Assembly: GCA_937915865.1 (NCBI GenBank)
Contig: CALGIG010000003.1
Location: 1-21,407, forward strand
Origin: an uncultured Prolixibacteraceae bacterium
GTDB lineage: Bacteria > Bacteroidota > Bacteroidia > Bacteroidales > Prolixibacteraceae
DNA length: 21,407 nt
Direction: 5' to 3'
The translations under genes were made by a program, and so were the position numbers. The notes beneath the pieces are model-generated. The model was not told where the DNA came from. It made no database searches and worked only from the letters and a program-made list of their open reading frames with translations. Position 1 is the first letter of the stretch; each line of letters begins with the position of its first letter. Below are positions 8,400 through 15,818 of the stretch, one piece after another.

Positions 8400-9521
8400 A
8401 TGAAATTAACGAGAACTAACATGAAACCTTTAGCTGTATTATTCCTGTTTACAATTGTTTTGTCTTGTGTTTCCTGTAATCGGAGAGAGAAGCAACTTCA
8501 TGTTTCAAATTATGATTTTTCCTCCATTGACAGCAAAATCCAGTCATGGGTCGATAGTGGCTATTACCACGGCGCCGGGTTGATCATTGTTCGCAACAAT
8601 CAAGTCATTCTCGATAAATTCTACGGAAATTACACTGAGGATACAGTTGTGTACATTGCCTCTGCCGGGAAATGGCTGGCTGCTGCTACCATCGCTGCCG
8701 TGGTCGATGAAGGGAAACTCACTTGGGACGATCCGGTAAGTAAATGGCTGCCCGAATTCACCGATATAAAAGGTAAGGCAACGCTTCGCCAACTTTTTTC
8801 GCACACCTCTGGCTACCCCGATTATCAGCCCGAAGGTGCACACCGTGACGATTACCAAGGCTTGAAAGAATCTGTTGCTCATATTGTTAGTCTTCCTGCT
8901 GATACGATTGGCGGCGCTGAATTTCATTACGGCGGGTTGGCCATGCAGGTAGCTGGGCGAATGGCTGAACTAGCTACGAAGAAAGATTGGGAAACACTTT
9001 TTCAGGAGAAAATTGCCCAACCTCTGGGAATGAAAAATACACGCTTTACTCCGGTCAATCCAGGAGGTGGCCACAGTCCGATGCTTGGTGGCGGAGCACG
9101 TTCAACTCTTCACGATTACGCAACTTTCCTGAATATGATTTTCAATAATGGTGTTTTTTCTGGAAAACGAATTCTTTCAAAGGAAGCCATAAAGGAAATG
9201 CAAGCCGACCAGGTTGGAAATGCAAAATTTAAACGACCCGAATTTGTTGAGCGGGTCAGGGTCCAAACACACAATGGGATTTACGGGCTCGGTGAGTGGC
9301 GTGAAGAACTGGATTCTGAAGGAAACGCAGTTCTGATCAGCAGTCCAAGTTGGGCCGGCGCTTATCCCTGGATTGATAAAACTACCGGAACCTACGGATT
9401 TTTCATTACGCATGTGGAAGTCGCGAAAGCCAATCAGGATGGATTTTCGTCGTTTTACAGCAGCCCCATTTTGCCTCTCATGGTACGCGAAGCTTATAGA
9501 AAAGTAACTATTAAAAAATAA
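8400..9521 (+). CDS. Beta-lactamase-fold (class C-like) serine hydrolase, predicted lipoprotein
   Basis: This belongs to the beta-lactamase/penicillin-binding-protein-like serine hydrolases, which include esterases and amidases. From the ATG at 8400 it has 373 residues. A second ATG at 8421 is equally plausible and leaves a compact lipoprotein signal ending in LSCVSC. The nucleophile motif SxxK is present as SAGK (Ser88, Lys91). A typical region, LRQLFSHTSGYPDY (129-142), follows. The second motif, normally YxN, reads HYGG (Tyr177), so the asparagine is replaced by glycine, a variant known in non-lactamase members. No clean KTG/HxG box was seen. Inside a PUL it is more likely a polysaccharide or oligosaccharide esterase than a resistance enzyme. 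The DUF1680 gene starts 7 bases after its stop, which suggests co-translation. Confidence 0.85.
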   Translation: MKLTRTNMKPLAVLFLFTIVLSCVSCNRREKQLHVSNYDFSSIDSKIQSWVDSGYYHGAGLIIVRNNQVILDKFYGNYTEDTVVYIASAGKWLAAATIAAVVDEGKLTWDDPVSKWLPEFTDIKGKATLRQLFSHTSGYPDYQPEGAHRDDYQGLKESVAHIVSLPADTIGGAEFHYGGLAMQVAGRMAELATKKDWETLFQEKIAQPLGMKNTRFTPVNPGGGHSPMLGGGARSTLHDYATFLNMIFNNGVFSGKRILSKEAIKEMQADQVGNAKFKRPEFVERVRVQTHNGIYGLGEWREELDSEGNAVLISSPSWAGAYPWIDKTTGTYGFFITHVEVAKANQDGFSSFYSSPILPLMVREAYRKVTIKK

Positions 9522-9528
9522 CCAGAAT

Positions 9529-11475
9529 ATGAAAGTAATAGCTAATGTCATAAGTTCAGTTTGTTTCGGAATTATTTTGACCTTTTCCGCCGTTGCCCAA
9601 TCTCATTATCCCGGGCAACATGTTGGTAAATTGAAGATTACAGAAACGGCTCCATTGAAAGCTTACGCATTCGATTTACAGGATGTCAGATTAATTGATT
9701 CACGATTTACCGAAAATATGAACCGCGAAAGCGAGTGGATTTTGTCCATTCAGGTTAAGAGTTTGCTACATAGCTTCCGCAACAACGCTGGTGTTTACAG
9801 TGGCCTTGAAGGAGGCTACGACACCATCCACAAAATGGCTGGCTGGGAATCGCTTGATTGTGAATTGCGTGGGCACACCACAGGCCATATTCTTTCCGGG
9901 TTGGCTATGTTGTATGGTTCGACTGGGAAGGAAGTGTATAAAATAAAGGCGGATAGTATTGTTTCAGGTTTGGCCGAAGTTCAGAAAGCATTAAACCAGG
10001 ATGGCTATTTAAGCGCTTTCCCGCAAACATTGATTGACCGGAACATTGCCGGACAGCGGGTTTGGGCGCCCTGGTATACCCTGCACAAAATTTTTTCAGG
10101 ATTGATTGATCAATATTTGTATTGCAACAATCAGCAGTCGTTGGACATTGCCGAGAAAATGGCTGGCTGGGCCCGTAAAAAATTGGGTGCGGTTACGCCG
10201 GAACAACGAAAAGTGATGATTCGCAATGAATTTGGCGGGATTAACGACTCGTTTTATACGCTGTACGAGATAACAGGAAAGCCTGAATACAAATGGTTAG
10301 CTGAATTTTTCTACCACGAGGAAACGCTTGATCCGCTTTTGTCGCAGGAAGATAACCTGAATAAGAAACACGCCAATACCTTTATTCCCAAGTTGATTGG
10401 CTTAACCCGGGCATACGAAATTGGCGAACCGCAAAAGAATAAGACAATTGCCGATTTCTTCTGGAATACAGTTGTCGACCACCATTCGTTTTGCACAGGC
10501 AGCAACAGCGATAAGGAAAGTTTCTTTTTGCCCGACCATCAGTCGGAGCACTTGACCGGCTACACCGGCGAATCGTGCAACGTTTACAATATGCTGAAGC
10601 TTACCCGTCACCTGTTTTGTCAGGACGCCAGTGAAAAATATGCTGATTATTACGAACGGGCGCTTTTCAACCACATTTTGGGGCAGCAGGATCCTGCAAC
10701 TGGCATGATTGCTTATTTCCTGCCGATGCTTCCCGGGGCACACAAAGTGTACAGCACCCGCGACAGTTCGTTCTGGTGCTGCGTGGGAACCGGTTTCGAG
10801 AATCAGGCTAAATACGGCGAAGCCATCTATTACCACAAAGACAACGAATTGTTTGTCAATCTTTTTATTGCTTCGGAATTGAATTGGAAAGAACAAGGAG
10901 TAAAACTGACACAGCAAACTCATTTCCCGAACGAAGGACGAAGCAAATTTGTACTCAACCTGGGTCAGCCGAAAAAGCTGGTGCTGAACTTGCGCTATCC
11001 CGCCTGGGCAACATCAGGCGCATCAATTAAAGTGAACGGCAAAAAAATGGCGGTTAATCAGAACCCGGGAAGTTACATTGCTATTGATCGGACATGGAAA
11101 AATGGCGACCAACTCGAAGTGGAATATCCAATGAGTTTGAAAGAAGTGCCAACGCCGGATAATACTGATGTTGTTTCGCTTGAATATGGCCCTATTGTGC
11201 TGGCTGCTAAAATGGGAACCGATGATATGAAAAAGCCTGCGCCTTATTCTAATCCAAGGTTACACAACGATTATTACACCTATCAGTACAATGTTCCTGC
11301 GGGTTTCTCGAATGAAATAAACGCGAAAGGAAAGCCTGTAAATTCATGGTTGAAACCTGTTGAAGGCCAGTTGATTTTTAAAACTGATGCAGTGGTAAGT
11401 ACTAAGCAACTCACCTTTATTCCGCTTTTCGATTTGCATCGCGAACGATATATTGTCTATTGGAAACTAAAGTAA
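9529..11475 (+). CDS. DUF1680 glycoside hydrolase, GH127/GH146 type (possible beta-L-arabinofuranosidase)
   Basis: DUF1680 enzymes (GH127, GH146) cleave beta-L-arabinofuranosides; one known GH127 member acts on aceric acid in rhamnogalacturonan II. This protein has 648 residues with a Sec signal ending near residue 24. Motifs: GWESLDCELRGHTTGH (105-120), CTGSNSDKESF (322-332), GESCNVYNMLKLTRHLF (347-363) and SFWCCVGTG (414-422). The family uses a zinc-bound cysteine nucleophile with Glu-x-Cys and Cys-Cys ligands, and these appear as Glu348, Cys350, Cys417 and Cys418, with Cys417 as the likely nucleophile. The acid/base is probably Glu330 in the KESF segment. The SN-x-x-E-x-F arrangement looks more like GH146 than GH127. 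It follows the serine hydrolase gene by 7 bases. The family is secure; the exact sugar is inferred. Confidence 0.9.
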   Translation: MKVIANVISSVCFGIILTFSAVAQSHYPGQHVGKLKITETAPLKAYAFDLQDVRLIDSRFTENMNRESEWILSIQVKSLLHSFRNNAGVYSGLEGGYDTIHKMAGWESLDCELRGHTTGHILSGLAMLYGSTGKEVYKIKADSIVSGLAEVQKALNQDGYLSAFPQTLIDRNIAGQRVWAPWYTLHKIFSGLIDQYLYCNNQQSLDIAEKMAGWARKKLGAVTPEQRKVMIRNEFGGINDSFYTLYEITGKPEYKWLAEFFYHEETLDPLLSQEDNLNKKHANTFIPKLIGLTRAYEIGEPQKNKTIADFFWNTVVDHHSFCTGSNSDKESFFLPDHQSEHLTGYTGESCNVYNMLKLTRHLFCQDASEKYADYYERALFNHILGQQDPATGMIAYFLPMLPGAHKVYSTRDSSFWCCVGTGFENQAKYGEAIYYHKDNELFVNLFIASELNWKEQGVKLTQQTHFPNEGRSKFVLNLGQPKKLVLNLRYPAWATSGASIKVNGKKMAVNQNPGSYIAIDRTWKNGDQLEVEYPMSLKEVPTPDNTDVVSLEYGPIVLAAKMGTDDMKKPAPYSNPRLHNDYYTYQYNVPAGFSNEINAKGKPVNSWLKPVEGQLIFKTDAVVSTKQLTFIPLFDLHRERYIVYWKLK

Positions 11476-11483
11476 AATCTGTT

Positions 11484-11518
11484 TAGTCAGCGGGTGACTT
11501 CGAGTCACCTGCTGACTA
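11484..11518 (+). terminator. Strong intercistronic hairpin after the DUF1680 gene
   Basis: TAGTCAGCGGGTGACT (11484-11499) pairs with AGTCACCTGCTGACTA (11503-11518): 15 Watson-Crick pairs plus one G-T, around a three-base loop. No T-run follows, so it is more likely a partial terminator, RNA-processing or stabilizing element than a full stop. It sits 36 bases before the next start codon. Confidence 0.75.
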
Positions 11519-11553
11519 TACACAAAGAAGTCATCCGCAAACTAAATAAGGGC

Positions 11554-13170
11554 ATGATGAAAAGAGTTATTTTTTTGTTTTTTATTTTTTGTTTTATTTT
11601 TTCGCCTTCGGTTTTTGGCAAATTCAGGCCACATCCCGAAACGGCATCGGTTTACGAGTACTCTGTTCCTGTGGGTAATCGCACAGCCTATTTGTGGGTT
11701 CCCGAAACTTGCCAATATATTCGCGGGCTGATTATTGCTTACGAGAACATGTTGGAACGAAACTGGCTCGAAAGTCCTGTAATACGTAAAACCGCTACCA
11801 AAGAAAATCTGGGGATTATCTGGCTGGCTGATGGTAAATCCACCAATATCACCTGGGAATCGACACCCGACGCTGTTGAAAGCTTACAGCGTATGTTTGC
11901 TGATCTGGCTAAGGAATCCGGATATACTGAAATTGAAAGTGCGCCACTAATCGTAACCGGACATTCGTGGAATGGGCGTATCGCATGGACATACGTGAAT
12001 GCTAATCCCGAACGGGTGATCGCTTCGATCCCAATCCGCACTTATCCAATGCCCAATACCCTGCAATTTTCAGGAATTCCGTTGCTTTACCTGGTTGGGC
12101 AGACAACAGAGTTGCCGCAATACACCGATGGTCGTGCGGGTGATCGCGATTTCTATTGGCCGGTCGTGAAAAAAACTGCGACTGCTCTTCGAACAAAAAA
12201 TGAAGATAATCTGATTGGTGTAGCAACTTATCCCGGCGGAACACATACCGACTGGGACGAAGTGCAGTCGGAGTTTGTAGCCCTGTTTATCCGCAAAGCC
12301 TGTCAGTATCGGCTCTCGGACGAAAAGCCTGCCGATGGTAAGGTTAAACTGAAGCCAATTGCAAAAGAATCGGGTTGGCTGACCGATACCGGCGGCATGG
12401 AACCCGACCAGTTTGAGCCAGCGCCTTATCAAAAATACAAGGGTAATCCGAAGAAAGCATACTGGTTTTTCGATGAAGAAATGGCCAGGGCTGCTGTGAA
12501 GCTTTGTGGCGACCGCAAACAGCGCGAAAAACAAATGCCCACGTTTATTCAGGATAATAAAGTTCTGTCGGTGACTAAATCGGGTTATGTTGAAATTCCT
12601 TTTCATCCTGAGGCTGATGGTATGACTTTCAAGCTGGGTGGCGCCTTTTTAAAAACAGTGTCTGAAGGGCTAGTTGATTCAGGAACGAAACTGAATCATG
12701 CTCCCGGCAAATTCTCGTTTAGTGTGACTTGCGGCTCGGTATATCAGGTTGGGAAAAATACCTTTCAAATCAGATTCGACCGGCAGGCGTTCAAAACCCC
12801 TGTGGTACAGCTTATTCAGGAAGAAAATGAGCAATTCCGCAGGGCTTTACAACCGGGGAAATTGGATATTCAGGCAAAAGTTACAGCGGGAAAACCACAG
12901 CGGATAACCTTCGTAAAGATTACTGAACAAAAATCGGGAACAAAGGAATTAAGATTGAACGCAGCTTCAGACGCGGGGTTACCTGTTCGCTATTATGTGA
13001 AAACTGGTCCTGCATGGGTAAAAAACGACCGGCTGATTTTCACCGGAATGCCGCCCCGAAGCAAGTTTCCTGTAAAAGTAACGGTGGTGGCCTGGCAATA
13101 CGGAAGAACCATCGATCCGATTGTGCAATCGGCCGAACCCGTGGAACAGAGTTTTTGGATTACGAAATAA
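11554..13170 (+). CDS. Secreted alpha/beta hydrolase (candidate esterase) with C-terminal Ig-like module
   Basis: From the ATG at 11554 (another ATG follows directly) the protein has 538 residues. An upstream GTG at 11494 lies inside the hairpin and would bury the signal peptide, so I reject it. The signal peptide core (FLFFIFCFIF) is encoded by T-runs. The alpha/beta hydrolase domain spans about 30-270. The nucleophile elbow is TGHSWNGR with Ser138, so Asn replaces the usual last Gly of GxSxG. The likely catalytic His is His231 in GGTHTDWDE; the acid residue is unclear. A linker and beta-rich region lead to a C-terminal module (about 466-538) with SDAGLPV, PPRSKFPVKVTVVAWQYGR and AEPVEQSF, the style of Ig-like modules found on Bacteroidota secreted hydrolases. 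A broken copy of this 3' end lies at 15592-15808. The probable role is removal of ester groups from the glycan. The precise family is not recognised. Confidence 0.75.
   Translation: MMKRVIFLFFIFCFIFSPSVFGKFRPHPETASVYEYSVPVGNRTAYLWVPETCQYIRGLIIAYENMLERNWLESPVIRKTATKENLGIIWLADGKSTNITWESTPDAVESLQRMFADLAKESGYTEIESAPLIVTGHSWNGRIAWTYVNANPERVIASIPIRTYPMPNTLQFSGIPLLYLVGQTTELPQYTDGRAGDRDFYWPVVKKTATALRTKNEDNLIGVATYPGGTHTDWDEVQSEFVALFIRKACQYRLSDEKPADGKVKLKPIAKESGWLTDTGGMEPDQFEPAPYQKYKGNPKKAYWFFDEEMARAAVKLCGDRKQREKQMPTFIQDNKVLSVTKSGYVEIPFHPEADGMTFKLGGAFLKTVSEGLVDSGTKLNHAPGKFSFSVTCGSVYQVGKNTFQIRFDRQAFKTPVVQLIQEENEQFRRALQPGKLDIQAKVTAGKPQRITFVKITEQKSGTKELRLNAASDAGLPVRYYVKTGPAWVKNDRLIFTGMPPRSKFPVKVTVVAWQYGRTIDPIVQSAEPVEQSFWITK
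11568..11602 (+). repeat. Near-continuous T tracts in the signal-peptide coding region
   Basis: Runs of 7, 6, 6, 4 and 6 T, each separated by a single G or A, encode the hydrophobic core of the signal peptide. Runs of this kind can slip during replication, so reading-frame variation is conceivable, but Phe-rich signal cores in AT-rich genomes produce the same pattern without any switching role. Confidence 0.5.
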
Positions 13171-13531
13171 TGGATTAAGGTCATTGGTAACTGACTAAAA
13201 ATGGATCATGAAATTACGCTACGCTGTAGCTTTTATCTCGGTGGGGTAATTAGTTGGCTACAAATATGTCTCTGCTCCGCAGCCTTATTAATGCGACAGC
13301 GTCGCAAAATATTTGTAAATAAACTCGAAATCTTTTGTTCGAACTAATGATATAAAATAGAAAAAGCAGCATAGTAAAAACAAAGGTCGTTTTTTACTGG
13401 TGGTCAAATCTCGGAAATGAAACTGACATCAACAGATTAGCACAAACACATATGCTCGAGTACTCGGATGAATTTCAATTTATTATCTATTTTAAAATAC
13501 TGATATTGTATGACTTATTAATTATTTACGG
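13171..13531. other. 361-base intergenic region containing a palindromic repeat
   Basis: No gene is visible in this gap, the longest inside the locus. Its first part holds the palindromic element at 13218-13317, listed separately. Further on there is a perfect 10-base palindrome CGAGTACTCG (13457-13466), which could be an operator or chance. No good TTTG/TAnnTTTG promoter was found, although the AT-rich end (13490-13531) could drive the next gene. The gap separates the alpha/beta hydrolase from the AT-rich beta-helix gene, at the proposed rearrangement boundary. Confidence 0.6.
13218..13317. repeat. REP-like palindromic intergenic element
   Basis: Three perfect small hairpins with three-base loops occur in a row: GCTAC-GCT-GTAGC (13218-13230), CTGC-TCC-GCAG (13272-13282) and GCGAC-AGC-GTCGC (13293-13305). 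The last two are enclosed by a 9-base inverted pair, TACAAATAT (13259-13267) and ATATTTGTA (13309-13317). The layout, and the ACAAATAT / CTGCTCCGCAG words, recall dispersed intergenic repeats common in Bacteroidota genomes. Only one copy is in this window, so its repetitive nature is inferred. Confidence 0.55.
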
Positions 13532-15565
13532 ATGAAACGAAAAATTATTTTTGGGTTTCTGTTGATTTTTCTCGGATGTGAAAATTCAGCATATTCTCAG
13601 TTAAAAAATGGTTCCATATCTGTCTATCCTGACCGGTTGAACGATCTTCAGGCCGTCTATTTTGATAAGAACAGCTTCAATGTAAAAGCAGATGGGATTA
13701 CTGATGATGGCCCAGCTTTACAGGAAGCTATTAATAAGATTGAATCTCAATCAAAGTCAGGAATTGTATTTATTCCAGAAGGAACATATTGCATTAAAAC
13801 AACTGTCAACATTTGGGCCGGCATACGACTAATTGGTTATGGGAAGTTACGCCCATTGTTTTTACTGCCGTCTAAAACTATTGGGTTTCAATCGTCGGAA
13901 GGAAAACACATGATCCGTTTTTGTGACCGACGTACTCCGGAAGGAATGCCCACAAGGGATGGTACGCCAGGTACTTTATTCTCAGGTTTATGCAATGTTG
14001 ACTTTAAAATTGAAGACGGGAACCCCGGTGCAATTGCTGTTCGCTTTCATGTAGCACAACACTCTTTTTTGAAACATATTAATTTTGAAATTGGCAATGG
14101 ACGTGCTGCTGTGGATGAAATGGGCAGCGAAATAAGTGATTGTCATTTTCTAGGTGGCGAATGGGCTATTAAGACAGGATTACCTTCTGCTGGTTGGCAG
14201 TCATTAGTTATGGATTGTGATTTCGTAGGACAAAGAAATTATTCCATCGAGACAAAAGATGCAGGTATGACCATTTTTCGATGCCGGTTTAAAAATACAC
14301 CAATAGGAGTAAACATACTTCAGGGAAATAGCGAAAAGTTATTTGTTAAGGATAGCTGGTTTGAAAATATAAAAGACGTTGCCATTCGAATTGGCAATTA
14401 TTATGACCCTAAGACACAGGTTAATCTTGAAAATCTGAAGTTTTCAAACGTTCCAGTTAGCGTCGATTTTTTACTTTTACCCGGAGTAATTACTGCGGTT
14501 TCAAGAGATTCTCTTCATCGTAAAACAAATAGCGCTTTATTTGAAATTAGAAGGCTTTCTCATGGTTTAAAAATAAAAACGGGCGATGATGGAAAAATTC
14601 AGCGTGAATTTTCGACAAAGAGCCAGGAAGGGCCAATAGAATCACTTGGACAGTTCACAAGCACCGATATTCCTGCATTTCCACCACAATCGACTTGGGT
14701 AAATTTAATTGATTTGGGAGCAAAAGCTGACGGGAAGACTGATAATACAAAATTGTTGAATGAGGCCATACAAAAATACAATACCATTTATATCCCTTCA
14801 GGAAAATATCTTTTAAGCGGCACTGTGTTGCTTAAAGAAAAGTCTGCCTTAATTGGATTGCATCCTTCTTCTACCAAATTTATATTAAGAGATTCTACGG
14901 TCTATTTTAATGACACGAATAATCCGAATGCGTTGTTTGTAACGCCCAGAGGCGGTACCAATATAATAAATGGTTTTAGTATTGACCTTGGTTTTAATCC
15001 TGGAGCTATAGGCATTAAATGGCTGGCTGGCGAAAGTTCTTACTTAAATGATATTCATTTACCATCTAAGCGTTCGATGAAAAAAGGGGAAGGGCAGTAT
15101 TATGGACTGTGGGTGACTGATGGAGGTGGTGGCGTTTTTAAAAACAGTTGGTTTCCAAATGAAGCAGCCAAGAATGGCTTTTTTGTGAGCAAAACCACTA
15201 CGCTAGGACGAGTGTATATGTTGTCTGTTGAGCATCATAAAGACACAGAAATCCTCCTTGAAGATATAGCAAACTGGACCTTCTACTCTTTACAAACTGA
15301 AGAAGATTTGGGGAGTGAGCGTGCATTTGCTGTGACAATGAACAAATGCCAAAATGTGCATTTTGTGAATCTCTATTGTTATCGTAGGGCATCAGTGCGA
15401 GAGCCATTTGTTAGTGCAGTGAAGATTAATAAATCGAATAATATTACAATAAAAGGAATGCACAGTTTTAGTAGCGGTCCGTTTCCGTATGATAATACCG
15501 TATTTATGGAGGAAAGTAGCTTATTGGTGCCTCAAGCGGAATTTTCAGAATTTACAATCAAATAA
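13532..15565 (+). CDS. Tandem pectate-lyase-3-type beta-helix protein (GH55-like architecture)
   Basis: This 677-residue secreted protein has two right-handed beta-helix units. Each starts with the N-terminal capping signature of the Pectate_lyase_3 superfamily: ADGITDDGPALQEAI with VFIPEGTY (about 53-88), and LGAKADGKTDNTKLLNEAI with IYIPSGKYLL (about 395-430). Two fused helices of this type and about this length are the layout of GH55, but I see no residue that fixes the reaction, so GH28-related or lyase activity is equally open. The signal peptide may be lipoprotein type (FLGC, Cys16) or may end at YSQ. The gene is visibly more AT-rich than its neighbours in sampled lines. It lies after a 361-base gap and before a broken duplicate of the upstream gene, all suggesting later arrival. 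It may attack the glycan backbone or serve only in binding. Confidence 0.75.
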   Translation: MKRKIIFGFLLIFLGCENSAYSQLKNGSISVYPDRLNDLQAVYFDKNSFNVKADGITDDGPALQEAINKIESQSKSGIVFIPEGTYCIKTTVNIWAGIRLIGYGKLRPLFLLPSKTIGFQSSEGKHMIRFCDRRTPEGMPTRDGTPGTLFSGLCNVDFKIEDGNPGAIAVRFHVAQHSFLKHINFEIGNGRAAVDEMGSEISDCHFLGGEWAIKTGLPSAGWQSLVMDCDFVGQRNYSIETKDAGMTIFRCRFKNTPIGVNILQGNSEKLFVKDSWFENIKDVAIRIGNYYDPKTQVNLENLKFSNVPVSVDFLLLPGVITAVSRDSLHRKTNSALFEIRRLSHGLKIKTGDDGKIQREFSTKSQEGPIESLGQFTSTDIPAFPPQSTWVNLIDLGAKADGKTDNTKLLNEAIQKYNTIYIPSGKYLLSGTVLLKEKSALIGLHPSSTKFILRDSTVYFNDTNNPNALFVTPRGGTNIINGFSIDLGFNPGAIGIKWLAGESSYLNDIHLPSKRSMKKGEGQYYGLWVTDGGGGVFKNSWFPNEAAKNGFFVSKTTTLGRVYMLSVEHHKDTEILLEDIANWTFYSLQTEEDLGSERAFAVTMNKCQNVHFVNLYCYRRASVREPFVSAVKINKSNNITIKGMHSFSSGPFPYDNTVFMEESSLLVPQAEFSEFTIK

Positions 15566-15591
15566 TTTGAGATATTGGAAGTCAAATAAAA

Positions 15592-15808
15592 TTTTTAAAA
15601 TGAAACTGAATACCATGTCTGACGCAGGATTACCGGTTCACTTTTATGTGAAGGCTGGCTTAGCTCTGGTAGAAAATGAGAAGTTGGTCTTCACCAAAAT
15701 TCCGCCGCGAAGTAAATTTCCGGTGGTGGATTGGCAATGTGGAAGATCAACAGAGCCAAAAAGCAATCCGCAGAACCGGTCGAACAAAGTTTTTTGATAA
15801 TGAATTAA
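15592..15808 (+). pseudogene. Broken duplicate of the 3' end of the alpha/beta hydrolase gene (Ig-like module)
   Basis: The DNA and peptide match the last 70-odd codons of the gene at 11554-13170. A small open frame from an ATG at 15601 reads SDAGLPVHFYVKAGLALVEN then FTKIPPRSKFPVV, against SDAGLPVRYYVKTGPAWVKN and FTGMPPRSKFPVK in the intact gene. It has lost about 12 bases (PVKVTVVAW becomes PVVDW) and then one base near 15757-15760. After the frameshift the other frame reads QSAEPVEQSF, identical to the intact copy, and ends at 15806-15808. Similarity seems to continue a little past the stop codon, which favours a DNA duplication over a merely shared domain. No signal peptide or catalytic part remains, so it is presumed non-functional. 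Only 10 bases separate it from the lyase gene. Confidence 0.85.
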
Positions 15809-15818
15809 GATATTTAAT

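Noticed and set aside
10402..10923. Long minus-strand open frame (173 codons) opposite the DUF1680 gene
   Set aside because: It lies opposite a strongly conserved catalytic region and has no recognisable protein features; it is a shadow of the coding strand.
11494..11553. GTG start extending the alpha/beta hydrolase by 20 residues
   Set aside because: The codon lies within the 11484-11518 hairpin and would place 20 residues before the signal peptide; ATG at 11554 fits better.
12070..12606. Long minus-strand open frame (178 codons) opposite the alpha/beta hydrolase gene
   Set aside because: Antisense shadow without start context or recognisable motif.
15489..15797. A 102-codon open frame treated as a gene
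   Set aside because: Its first part overlaps the beta-helix gene in another frame, and its second part is the broken duplicate of the upstream hydrolase tail.
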